Of a DNA stretch of 64,000 bases, positions 56,383-63,849 are shown one piece after another. The stretch comes from Rhodopirellula islandica (lineage in GTDB: Bacteria > Planctomycetota > Planctomycetia > Pirellulales > Pirellulaceae): contig NZ_LECT01000017.1 in assembly GCF_001027925.1 (NCBI RefSeq), forward strand, positions 415,537 through 479,536. Reading direction: 5' to 3'. Positions within the stretch are counted from its first letter, which is position 1. Every line of letters begins with the position of its first letter. The translations under genes and the position numbers were made by a program. The notes under the pieces are model-generated. The model was given only the letters and a program-made list of their open reading frames with translations. It was not told the origin of the DNA and did not search any database.

Positions 56383-57258
56383 ATGACCCGCCCTGACTCG
56401 CCCATGGCTTCGTTGGCAAATGACCTGTACCAGTTGTTCAAGAACGAACCGCTGAGGGCACACATCCTGGAGCTTGCCGAGAAGGCACACCGTACACCGC
56501 TCATCTACCGACCGATTGAGCCTGCTCTACCTGAGAGTGCAAAAGAAGGGCTTGAAGGTGCGGAGGATGCCTCATCCAAATTGGTTCCCATTTCAATTGA
56601 AAACGCATTGGCCGACGCGGCGATCACGACGGAGGAGCGTGCGGCGGCTTGGACGGTGGCCTTCTGGCAAGCACACCGACCCGATTATGTCGCCGGCAAG
56701 CTAGGTCCCCAGGAAGGTGGTGCGAACAAACTTGTTCAAGGAGATCCACTCGATGAGGTCGCCATTTCAGCGAGCGTTTTGCGAATCTATGCCGAACAGT
56801 ATCTCGAAATCCCAACTGATTCCGGCCAGAGCATGGATGAGGCCAAGCAAGAAGCCTTGAAAGACTGGATGGAACGTTGGAAGGCGGATCCAACCTATTC
56901 CGCTGTTGATATAGACCCTGGAGCCGAAAGCGGATCTCTATCAAACACCCAGACGCAACACCAGTGTGGCACTTCGGAAAACGGTGTAGATGCGGATCGC
57001 AAGGTTGCGTTCGACGCGTGCTACCCCTCAGAACAAAAAGCCTATCTCTCCTACAGGCTGGCTATAGCCAAGAAAGGCCGCCCATTAGAAGACCGCGATG
57101 CTTGGGAAGCACTGAGGGAAAACGACTGGTCGGAAGACTTCACTGGCCCTCTCGATGGCTACGAAATTCCGGACGACTTTGAAACTTGGTCGAGGCAACT
57201 GAGAGTTGCTCGGAAAGCACTACACGAGCAAAAGTACACCTCTCGCTCTCGTAAATAA
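56383..57258 (+). CDS. Unknown island protein
   Basis: A 291-residue soluble protein I do not recognise. ATG 56383 follows GGAAAG by eight bases; a TTG at 56326 is also in frame. The N-terminal third is helical (MASLANDLYQLFKNEPLRAH, ILELAEKAHRTPLIYRP), the middle acidic, and the C-terminal third contains CYPSEQKAYLSYRLAIAKKG, RPLEDRDAWEALREN and DDFETWSRQLRVARKALHEQ, which has the look of a small HTH-like or helical DNA-binding end. It lies between the restriction operon and the AlpA-like gene, and could belong to either module. Confidence 0.6.
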   Translation: MTRPDSPMASLANDLYQLFKNEPLRAHILELAEKAHRTPLIYRPIEPALPESAKEGLEGAEDASSKLVPISIENALADAAITTEERAAAWTVAFWQAHRPDYVAGKLGPQEGGANKLVQGDPLDEVAISASVLRIYAEQYLEIPTDSGQSMDEAKQEALKDWMERWKADPTYSAVDIDPGAESGSLSNTQTQHQCGTSENGVDADRKVAFDACYPSEQKAYLSYRLAIAKKGRPLEDRDAWEALRENDWSEDFTGPLDGYEIPDDFETWSRQLRVARKALHEQKYTSRSRK

Positions 57259-57368
57259 GCTGATGTTCGAACCGGAGAGAACCGGAGAAATGAAAAATTT
57301 ATCCTGTAGCTGTTTAGGCGTCTTTCCCAGGCATTCACCGACGTAGACCGGAGAATTTCGCTGTCCGG

Positions 57369-57439
57369 TTCCTGGGTTGTAGAGGCGAACATTGGCAATC
57401 GCAGTCCGCGATAGTGTTCGCCTGACCAACAACCAGGAA
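57369..57439 (+). promoter_or_regulatory. Long hairpin covering the ribosome-binding site of the HTH gene
   Basis: Three nested stems: TTCCTGGGTTGT (57369-57380) with ACAACCAGGAA (57429-57439), AGGCGAACA (57383-57391) with TGTTCGCCT (57415-57423), and ATCGC (57398-57402) with GCGAT (57408-57412). The right outer arm contains AGGAA, the likely ribosome-binding site of the ATG at 57448, so the folded RNA should hide it. As DNA it could equally be an operator. Confidence 0.65.
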
Positions 57440-57447
57440 TTCATCAG

Positions 57448-57696
57448 ATGGTCGAAAAAACCAGCCTGGGCGAATCAATCGAAGATGGACATGGGCGTTC
57501 GCTGCTGTCCGTTACAGATGTCGCCGAAAACTACTTGAATTGCTCTCCGCGACACATCCGTCGCCTCGTTGATTCAGGCCGCATGCCCCGCCCAATCAAG
57601 CTTGGGGCACTTAGTCGCTTTCAACGCTCAGTGATCGAAAAGTGGATCGAAGATGGATGTCCCGATGTCCGTCGCAAAAAATGGAGTGCTCGCTAA
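57448..57696 (+). CDS. AlpA/excisionase-like helix-turn-helix protein
   Basis: An 82-residue protein of the AlpA/HTH_17 type. LSVTDVAENYLNCSPRHIRR then LVDSGRMPRPIKLGALSRFQ and RSVIEKWIEDGCP match the family scheme of helix-turn-helix, wing and terminal helix with a Trp. Such proteins act as excision factors or activators of integrase or primase genes in P4-like elements. Its TAA overlaps the primase ATG (TAATG), so translation is coupled. Its own ribosome-binding site is buried in the 57369-57439 hairpin. Confidence 0.82.
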   Translation: MVEKTSLGESIEDGHGRSLLSVTDVAENYLNCSPRHIRRLVDSGRMPRPIKLGALSRFQRSVIEKWIEDGCPDVRRKKWSAR

Positions 57697-60473
57697 TGAT
57701 CATTCCACCAAACGGTTCGAAGCCTCGCCGGAAGCAGGCTGTCAACAAACCGAAGTCTCGCTTGCCGTTGTCCCGAGACATCGTGTCCGCCGGTAGTGGC
57801 CAATGGGTCTCCTTGCTTCAAAAAGCGGGGATGCCTGCTGAATGCCTCAATGGTCGTCAACAACCCTGCCCAAAGTGCGGCGGTGAAGATCGATTCAATG
57901 CTTCCAAAGACGTGAACGTCACGGGCGCCGTGTTCTGTCGCCATTGTTTCAAGGACAAGTCAACCAAACCGATCCGCCCAGGCAACGGAATTGCAACCGT
58001 CGCGTGGTTGCAAGGAATCGAGTATCTGGACGCGAAGAAATGGGTGGCAACTCAGCTTGGGATGACCATTGAAGGACCGATCCAACAAGTTGACATCATC
58101 ACCGCGACGGCTCGTGACAAACGGATGCCAGTCGAAGCGTTCAAGCAATTCGGCGTGAAGAAAGCCAAACGGGGCCGCGGTTGCATCGAAGTTTGCCGGA
58201 TCGACGTGTACGACGAAACCGGCCAAGTTCATTCGTATTTTGACCTGCGCCCGGGCGAAAAAGGCTGGGTCAAGAAGGGCAAGGGCTCAAGCGGTTTGTT
58301 CTTTCCCGGTCGCTTGCCCAAACCCGGTGAAAAATGGTTGGCAGTCGAAGGCGTGAAAGATGCCGCTGCGTTGGTTAGCATGGGTTTCAATGCCTTCGGT
58401 TACGTCGGCAATCGCATGGACCCGAAATACGCTCGATTGTTCGAGGGTGTGGATGTGATTGTCGTTCCCGATTTGGACACCGCCGGTATCACAGGAGCCG
58501 ATCTCACAGCCGGCAATCTACTGGGCATTGCGACATCTGTCGCTGTCGCTCGCTTGCCGGGCACAGTGAAGGACAAAGCCGGGGAGGATGTTCGTGACGT
58601 CCTTCAGAAACCAGATGGTGAAAAGCAAGTTCGTGAAGCGATTGAAGCGGCAAAGCCGTGGAGCCCCAGCGATGCCGACGAAGCCGATGATCAACGGCCG
58701 AAAGTCATCGTCACAATGAATGAAGCCGAAGTCACCGATGAAGTGATTTGCCGTCTCGGAAAGCTCGGCTTGGAAACACCTTGGATCGAACCAAAAGACT
58801 CTCAAGCGATTTCGGTTTTCGTTCGTGGGGGCATGTTGGTTCAACTCGTCAAATCCGACGACGTGAATCTGCAAGGGTGTTTGACTATCCGTGATCTGCC
58901 GCCGTGCTTGGTTCGTGAACGAATCACGCAGGCGGTTCAATTGGTGACGGAGAAAGAGATCGGAGACGAAGCAGAACTCAAACCGACACGCCCGCCTGGC
59001 TGGTTGGTCGACGCGATCGTGCGACGCGGAAGCTTTGGCGGTGCGGTGCGTCCGTTGTCGGGCATCATCGAATCGCCCACGATTCGCGTCGACGGCTCGA
59101 TCCTGCAAACACCGGGTTACGATCAGCAAACCGGCTTGCTCTTTCACCCGTCAGCTAACTTCCCTGCGGTGCCGGAGAATCCAACGAAGGCTGATGCAGC
59201 GAAGGCGATGACGGCTCTGCTGGACGTGCTGGCAGACTTCCCGATGTTCGAGGATGCCGACCGCTCGGCTTGGGTTTCGATGGTGCTGTCGATGATCGGT
59301 CGTGCCTGCGTCGCTGGTTATGTTCCGTTGTTCGCTGTGACTGCCAACACTCGCGGTGCGGGCAAGTCACTGCTGGTCGACGCTGCAACGCTGATTGCCT
59401 ATGGCCACCGTGCGGCTCGTAAGGCCTTCACCCGCGATGACGATGAAATGCGGAAGACGATCACGGCGGTTGCTATTGGTGCTGTGCCGTCGGTGCTGTT
59501 CGACAACCTGGATATTCAGTTGGGTGGTGCGTCGCTCGATGCCGCGATCACGTCGTCAACGTGGTCGGATCGCGTGCTGGGGCAATCTCGCATGACGGGT
59601 GACCTGCCAATGCGGACGGTTTGGGCCGCGACCGGTAACAACATGGCTTTCGGATCGGATGTTGGCCGACGGGTTCTTCCTATCCGGTTGCAATCGCCGT
59701 TGGAAACACCGGAGGACCGAACCGGGTTCGCGCACCCTGATCTGCTTTCGTGGATTGAAGCCGATCGCCCGCGATTGGCGGTCGCTGCGTTGACGATCCT
59801 GCGGGCCTATTTCGTCGCCGGTTGTCCTATGCAACCCAACGGGGACTGGGGTTCGTTCGAAAACTGGTCAGCAACGATTCGCGGGGCAATTGTTTGGGCC
59901 GGTGGGGCGGATCCTTTGCCGACTCGGGCGACTGCTCTTGCCTCAGATGATACGGCTGCGTTGCTCGGCAAATTGATCGCCGGCATTGAAACTGCCGAGC
60001 CTTCGGGAATTGGTTTGACGGTGAAGGAGATTCAAGTCAAGACGTTCGGAAGCCAAGCAGACTACCAACAACACGAAGTGTTGGCTGAGGCGGTGTTCGA
60101 GATTTGCGGCGAACACTTCAACGCCCACAAACTTGGTCGCCGGATTCGCGGCATGAAGGGTCGTGTTCACAACGGAAAGTTCATCGACGACGATTCGGCC
60201 GGCGGTGGCGTGAAGCGTTGGCGAGTTCGCAGTGCCGAAAGTGGGTTCGGTGGGTTTGGTGGGTCTAACTCGACTCGCTCGGAATTGGAATCCGAGTTGT
60301 CGCACAGCGGTGCCGCTGATCTTCCTTGCGACAACCAACAAATAAACCGCAACCAACCCGAAACAAACCCCTCTAACCCACCAGACCCACCCGACAATGA
60401 TTCTACATCGTCGACGGGCGGCCTTTTTGAGCAAGAGACTTCCTCCGGAACCGAATCGGAGTGGGAATTTTGA
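57696..60473 (+). CDS. Primase-helicase (zinc ribbon, Toprim, ATPase) of the island
   Basis: A 925-residue replication protein. Residues about 55-84 are a primase zinc ribbon (CPKCGGEDRFNASK ... FCRHC). A Toprim domain follows: WLAVEGVKDAAALVSMGFNA near 212-230 and DVIVVPDLDTAG near 255. The C-terminal half is a P-loop ATPase: AVTANTRGAGKSLLVDAATL (Walker A about 555), SVLFDNLDIQLGG (Walker B about 600) and TVWAATGNNMAFGSDVGRRV, which fits a sensor-1 Asn and arginine-finger region. This combination replicates satellites and plasmids. The last 80 residues are low-complexity Asn/Pro/Ser. ATG 57696 overlaps the HTH stop. Confidence 0.88.
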   Translation: MIIPPNGSKPRRKQAVNKPKSRLPLSRDIVSAGSGQWVSLLQKAGMPAECLNGRQQPCPKCGGEDRFNASKDVNVTGAVFCRHCFKDKSTKPIRPGNGIATVAWLQGIEYLDAKKWVATQLGMTIEGPIQQVDIITATARDKRMPVEAFKQFGVKKAKRGRGCIEVCRIDVYDETGQVHSYFDLRPGEKGWVKKGKGSSGLFFPGRLPKPGEKWLAVEGVKDAAALVSMGFNAFGYVGNRMDPKYARLFEGVDVIVVPDLDTAGITGADLTAGNLLGIATSVAVARLPGTVKDKAGEDVRDVLQKPDGEKQVREAIEAAKPWSPSDADEADDQRPKVIVTMNEAEVTDEVICRLGKLGLETPWIEPKDSQAISVFVRGGMLVQLVKSDDVNLQGCLTIRDLPPCLVRERITQAVQLVTEKEIGDEAELKPTRPPGWLVDAIVRRGSFGGAVRPLSGIIESPTIRVDGSILQTPGYDQQTGLLFHPSANFPAVPENPTKADAAKAMTALLDVLADFPMFEDADRSAWVSMVLSMIGRACVAGYVPLFAVTANTRGAGKSLLVDAATLIAYGHRAARKAFTRDDDEMRKTITAVAIGAVPSVLFDNLDIQLGGASLDAAITSSTWSDRVLGQSRMTGDLPMRTVWAATGNNMAFGSDVGRRVLPIRLQSPLETPEDRTGFAHPDLLSWIEADRPRLAVAALTILRAYFVAGCPMQPNGDWGSFENWSATIRGAIVWAGGADPLPTRATALASDDTAALLGKLIAGIETAEPSGIGLTVKEIQVKTFGSQADYQQHEVLAEAVFEICGEHFNAHKLGRRIRGMKGRVHNGKFIDDDSAGGGVKRWRVRSAESGFGGFGGSNSTRSELESELSHSGAADLPCDNQQINRNQPETNPSNPPDPPDNDSTSSTGGLFEQETSSGTESEWEF

Positions 60474-60763
60474 CCGCCGCCACTGTCATCGCGGAATTAT
60501 CCTCGATAGGCGTTAGGGTGGCTTATTCGGGTCCAGGCAAGCTTCGTTTGATCGTGGACTCCGGCGAAGTGCCGGACGAAGCAAAGGCGATTGCCAGCAA
60601 TCACAAGCCCGAATTGCTCGAACACCTGCGTCCCAACTGTCGGCCGCACAACAATCCCGACAACTACATCGACACGCCGGCACAAGGCCGGCCGGGCTGG
60701 ATTCGATCGACATGCCGCGTTTGCGGTTGCTTCATCGGATACCGCCCAATCGCAGGCCGATAG
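60461..60763 (+). CDS. Small TubC-docking-like protein with Cys-rich end
   Basis: A 100-residue protein overlapping the primase 3' end. TAATVIAELSSIGVRVAYSG then PGKLRLIVDSGEVPDEAKAI and IASNHKPELLEHLRP match the shape of the TubC N-terminal docking domain (helix, two strands, helix, helix). The C-terminus has HNNPDNYIDTP and TCRVCGCFIGYRP, a likely zinc or DNA-contact knob. Genes of this type often follow primases in mobile elements, where their role is unknown. GTG 60461 and TTG 60470 are both possible starts; GGAG lies nine bases before the TTG. Confidence 0.7.
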   Translation: MGILTAATVIAELSSIGVRVAYSGPGKLRLIVDSGEVPDEAKAIASNHKPELLEHLRPNCRPHNNPDNYIDTPAQGRPGWIRSTCRVCGCFIGYRPIAGR

Positions 60764-60898
60764 CATCGGTCGCGTCCAAACAAATAGAAACGGTATGATG
60801 CATATTGCGACGGCTAGGGTAGCTCCCGAAAAGTTGGCATCACCACCGATCTGCCGTCGCTCTTTAATTCAATGGTGAATGTGAAAAGGTGAAACACA

Positions 60899-62560
60899 AT
60901 GGGATTTCTATTTAAAAAGGTCGTTACGCGTCCGATGCCGGCGGGCGCAACGCTGGTCACCCGCAAGGGTAAACCGGTTGCCCAATGGACCGACCGACGT
61001 GGCAAGAAGCGGTCGGCGGAAGTGACAAACGGCAAGGATGGCAAGCCACGAATCAAGACCGAAGCGGGCAAGTGGATTGCCAAGTACCGCGACGGTGAGG
61101 GATGCGTCCAAGAGATCACGACCGGATGCAGCGACAAGCAAGCCGCAATGGCGGTGCTCAACGAACTGACGACGCGGGCTGAACACGTCAAGTCGAAGAT
61201 TCTGTCGCCGGACCAAGACCGGATCGCCGATCACGCTGGCACACCGATTGGCGAACACATCGAAGCGTTCTTGGAATACCAGCGACAAAAGGGGACCCAC
61301 CCTGATCGGGTGAAGGGCTACAAAACCAAACTCTATGAAACGGCCGGCGACTGCAACTTCCGAACGCTCCCGGAATTGTCGGTCGATCGACTCGAACGTT
61401 GGTTGTCGGAACAATGCAATGGTGATCGCGATATGTCGGCATCTCTCTACAACAGCTATCGCGAAGCGTGGTTGGCGTTCGGAAACTGGTGCATCGGCAA
61501 GCGTCAAAACCGAAAGCAAACCCACTTCAACGGTGACAAGCGTTTGATCGCAAACCCGTTCGAAGGCATGACCAAGCTCAACGACAGGGCTGATCGCCGC
61601 CGGGAAGCTCGAGCGCTGACCGAAGCCGAGTTGGTTAAATTGCTGGAAGCTGCACGGACACGCCCGCTCATTCACGCTCAGACAATCTACCGAGGCAAGA
61701 ACAAAGGCAAGTTGCTCGCCAAGGTTTCCGATGGACGCCGGCGAGAATTGAAACGCCTCGGGCGAGAACGAGCGTTGATCTACAAGACACTGGTCCTGAC
61801 TGGGTTGCGAGCCAACGAACTCCGGACGCTGACGGTTGGCGACTTGCTGTTCAATGAAGTGCCCAGCATCAAGTTGAAGCACGACAACGAAAAGAACCGG
61901 GCAGGATCCGAAATCGCGCTGCGTTTGGATTTGGCCGCCGACCTGCGAAAATGGACCCAAGGCCGCGACCGATCCGAACGGGTGTTCACGGTGCCCGATG
62001 GAATCCTGAAGATTCTCAATCGCGACTTGGAAGCCGCAGGCATCGAAAAGACGGTGGACGATCGCGTCGTCCACGTTCATGCGTTGCGACACAGTTTTGG
62101 GACCCACCTGTCGCTTGCGGGCGTGGCACCCCGCGTTGCCCAAGCTGCGATGCGACACAGCAATATTAGCCTGACGATGGGCACCTACACCGACGCCAAA
62201 TTGCTCGACACCGCGACTGCAGTTGAAGCGTTGCCATCACTGCCGATCGCCGATGACGACACCGATACGGCCGAAGAACCGAAAAGCGTGAACGCTTCCG
62301 GTGCCGACCGATCCGGCAAAACAGGGGAAACGAAAGCGGAAACACCTCCGCGAACGGTTGCACCACTGGTTGCACCTGATGCAGTCCAAGAGGGTCAAAA
62401 CATGCCGTTTCTGTCCCTTCCTGACCAAACGGGTGACGGCCGAACGGAGCAGTCAGAACACGAAAAAACCCCGCAAAACACGGGGCTTTGCGGGGTTTTT
62501 GATGATGGGCGATACAGAACTCGAATCTGTGACCTCCACGATGTCAACGTGGCGCTCTAA
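60899..62560 (+). CDS. Tyrosine integrase of the island
   Basis: A 553-residue site-specific recombinase. N-terminal part (about 1-230): arm- and core-binding domains, including YRDGEGCVQEITTGCSDKQA and a SAM-like domain. Catalytic domain: LTGLRANELRTL (Arg near 303), HALRHSFGTHL (His/Arg near 395), MRHSNISLTMGTYTD with the nucleophilic Tyr near 429. The last 120 residues are low-complexity and continue through the tRNA terminator and 44-bp core. The final codons AL-stop come from tRNA-Val. Across the left core copy the same frame continues 70 codons, so the circular form would encode 621 residues. The ATG follows AAAGGTG. Confidence 0.94.
   Translation: MGFLFKKVVTRPMPAGATLVTRKGKPVAQWTDRRGKKRSAEVTNGKDGKPRIKTEAGKWIAKYRDGEGCVQEITTGCSDKQAAMAVLNELTTRAEHVKSKILSPDQDRIADHAGTPIGEHIEAFLEYQRQKGTHPDRVKGYKTKLYETAGDCNFRTLPELSVDRLERWLSEQCNGDRDMSASLYNSYREAWLAFGNWCIGKRQNRKQTHFNGDKRLIANPFEGMTKLNDRADRRREARALTEAELVKLLEAARTRPLIHAQTIYRGKNKGKLLAKVSDGRRRELKRLGRERALIYKTLVLTGLRANELRTLTVGDLLFNEVPSIKLKHDNEKNRAGSEIALRLDLAADLRKWTQGRDRSERVFTVPDGILKILNRDLEAAGIEKTVDDRVVHVHALRHSFGTHLSLAGVAPRVAQAAMRHSNISLTMGTYTDAKLLDTATAVEALPSLPIADDDTDTAEEPKSVNASGADRSGKTGETKAETPPRTVAPLVAPDAVQEGQNMPFLSLPDQTGDGRTEQSEHEKTPQNTGLCGVFDDGRYRTRICDLHDVNVAL
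62351..62376 (+). repeat. Candidate arm-type integrase site, right
   Basis: This is the second copy of the 26-bp sequence at 47076-47101, with tandem GGTTGCACC units. It lies 130 bases inside the right core, within the integrase coding sequence, where it encodes part of VAPLVAP. Confidence 0.6.
62464..62500 (-). terminator. Rho-independent terminator of tRNA-Val
   Basis: AAAAACCCCGCAAA (62464-62477) pairs perfectly with TTTGCGGGGTTTTT (62487-62500), loop of nine. On the minus strand it follows the tRNA 3' end by five bases and ends GGGGTTTTTTCG. The integrase reading frame crosses it on the other strand. Confidence 0.85.
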
Positions 62561-62579
62561 CCAACTGAGCTAATCGCCC
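62506..62579 (-). tRNA. tRNA-Val (anticodon GAC)
   Basis: Read on the minus strand from 62579: acceptor GGGCGAT, D-arm AGCTCAGTTGGTTAGAGC, anticodon stem-loop CCACG-TTGACAT-CGTGG with anticodon GAC, T-arm CACAG-ATTCGAG-TTCTG-like ending ATCGCCC with discriminator A. CCA is not encoded. Its 3' portion is the island attachment core, and the gene is intact after integration. Confidence 0.95.
62507..62550. repeat. Right attachment-site repeat (in tRNA-Val)
   Basis: Identical over 44 bp to 46981-47024. It covers the acceptor 3' strand, T-arm, variable loop and the 3' side of the anticodon arm of tRNA-Val, and also codons 537-551 of the integrase. Confidence 0.95.
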
Positions 62580-63100
62580 GTCGGGGTCTGGTTCGGATGA
62601 TCTCCGGACGTTTGACCCGAGGGGGTCCCGCCTGTCTCGCGGGCACTTTGCTAGGAAATCGGCTGTCTGGCGGACAAAATCCAGTCCCGGTGTTCCCCAA
62701 GCGGTCGCACAGTTTGCGTCGACCCTGACGGTTCGTCAAGCCTCCCCCATCACGCAAAATCCGATCCCTGGCCGTTTGCCCGCACTCGGACTGATTTCGA
62801 CCCACCCTCGGAGCCGAAATGCCTTCCAGACCGCAACGGATTGGCGAAAACACAAAGATTTCGCCATTTCGCTGTTGACGGCTGCCGACCCACCCCTGGA
62901 TACTTTGGGGAAATTGGGGTTGACGCGGTTGGAGCGATTTTCAGGAATCCCTCCCCCACTGGTCAGGCTGACTAACCTATGTTTGGGCAGCGGCTTTGAT
63001 CGGACGGCACGTCCGCCCGCTGCGGTGAGCACACATTCGTTCTCATCGACTTGATTTCCACTTGCGCCGGAACGCCTCCCGGCCGGAGAAGATTGCTTTA
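62580..63100. other. Intergenic region between tRNA-Val and infC
   Basis: About 520 bp with no supported gene. It should hold the minus-strand tRNA-Val promoter and the plus-strand infC promoter and leader. No clear regulatory hairpin for infC autoregulation could be assigned by eye. Confidence 0.45.
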
Positions 63101-63631
63101 GTGGCATTGGCACGCAGAAACGTACAACCGGAAAATCGCGATTCAACTCGCATCAACTCCCAAATCCGCATCACTCCAGTGCGAGTCGTCAGCGAAGAGG
63201 GGGAACAGCTTGGAATCATTCCCACCGAACAAGCGCTCGAACGCGCTCGCGACGCGGGGCTGGATTTGGTTGAAGTGGCCCCCGGAGAGCGCCCACCGGT
63301 TTGTCGAATCATGGATTACGGCAAATTCAAGTACGACAAAAACAAGAAAAAGAACAGCGGCTCGTCTCACACCAAGACCAAAGAAATCCGCTTGCGACCC
63401 AAAACCGGTGACGAAGACATTCGCACCAAGGTTCGCCAAGCCGAGAAGTTCTTGGAACACAAGGACAAGGTCCAAGTCAGCGTGCTGTTCCGCGGTCGTG
63501 AAATGGCCCACATCGAAGAAGGCCGCAAAGTCATGGAACAGGTCATCGAGATCCTGAGCGAAGTGGGCAAGGTCGAAACCAAGCCCCAACAGCACGGTCG
63601 TCGAATGATCTGCATGATCGCTCCGAAGTAA
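63101..63631 (+). CDS. infC: Translation initiation factor IF-3
   Basis: About 176 residues. IF-3 binds the 30S subunit and checks start-codon and initiator-tRNA pairing. N-domain: [40 protein letters not shown] then [12 protein letters not shown]-domain: [34 protein letters not shown] and [11 protein letters not shown]. Length is typical. GTG 63101 is preferred because GGAGAAG lies nine bases upstream; an ATT at 63092 and TTG at 63107 are alternatives, and infC genes are known for rare starts. purC follows on the same strand. Confidence 0.96.
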   Translation: MALARRNVQPENRDSTRINSQIRITPVRVVSEEGEQLGIIPTEQALERARDAGLDLVEVAPGERPPVCRIMDYGKFKYDKNKKKNSGSSHTKTKEIRLRPKTGDEDIRTKVRQAEKFLEHKDKVQVSVLFRGREMAHIEEGRKVMEQVIEILSEVGKVETKPQQHGRRMICMIAPK

Positions 63632-63849
63632 TTTCGGACGCGGGTCTGGTTCTTCCCTCCTCTCGCCACGCCGATTCTGATCGGCGTTGGATGGTGCTGG
63701 CGCAGTCCCGGGAAACACGTTTGGACTTGCCGAAAGCCTTGGCGACTTCCGCTACAGCTTGGCGACTTCCGTTCCGGATGGAACGCGAGAGCGAAACTGG
63801 CAGCGGCTGATGCTTGTCGACGTCCGGTCGGTGTGCGAACATCTGCGGC

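Larger units (their letters stand above)
46981..62550. mobile_element. Integrated genomic island at tRNA-Val with type I R-M cargo
   Basis: Perfect 44-bp direct repeats at 46981-47024 and 62507-62550 bound 15.5 kb. The right copy is the 3' part of tRNA-Val(GAC), and a tyrosine integrase gene runs into it, the standard layout of tRNA-borne islands. Inside are a complete hsdMSR operon, an exported protein and lipoprotein pair, an AlpA-like HTH protein, a primase-helicase and small unknown genes. AlpA-like factor, Toprim primase with ATPase and tRNA-specific integrase recall P4-type phage satellites. No capsid, terminase, relaxase or conjugation gene is present, so transfer would need a helper. 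Confidence 0.9.

Noticed and set aside
60908-62158. Long antisense frame (416 codons) over the integrase gene
   Set aside because: It mirrors the conserved integrase codons and shows no domain or motif.
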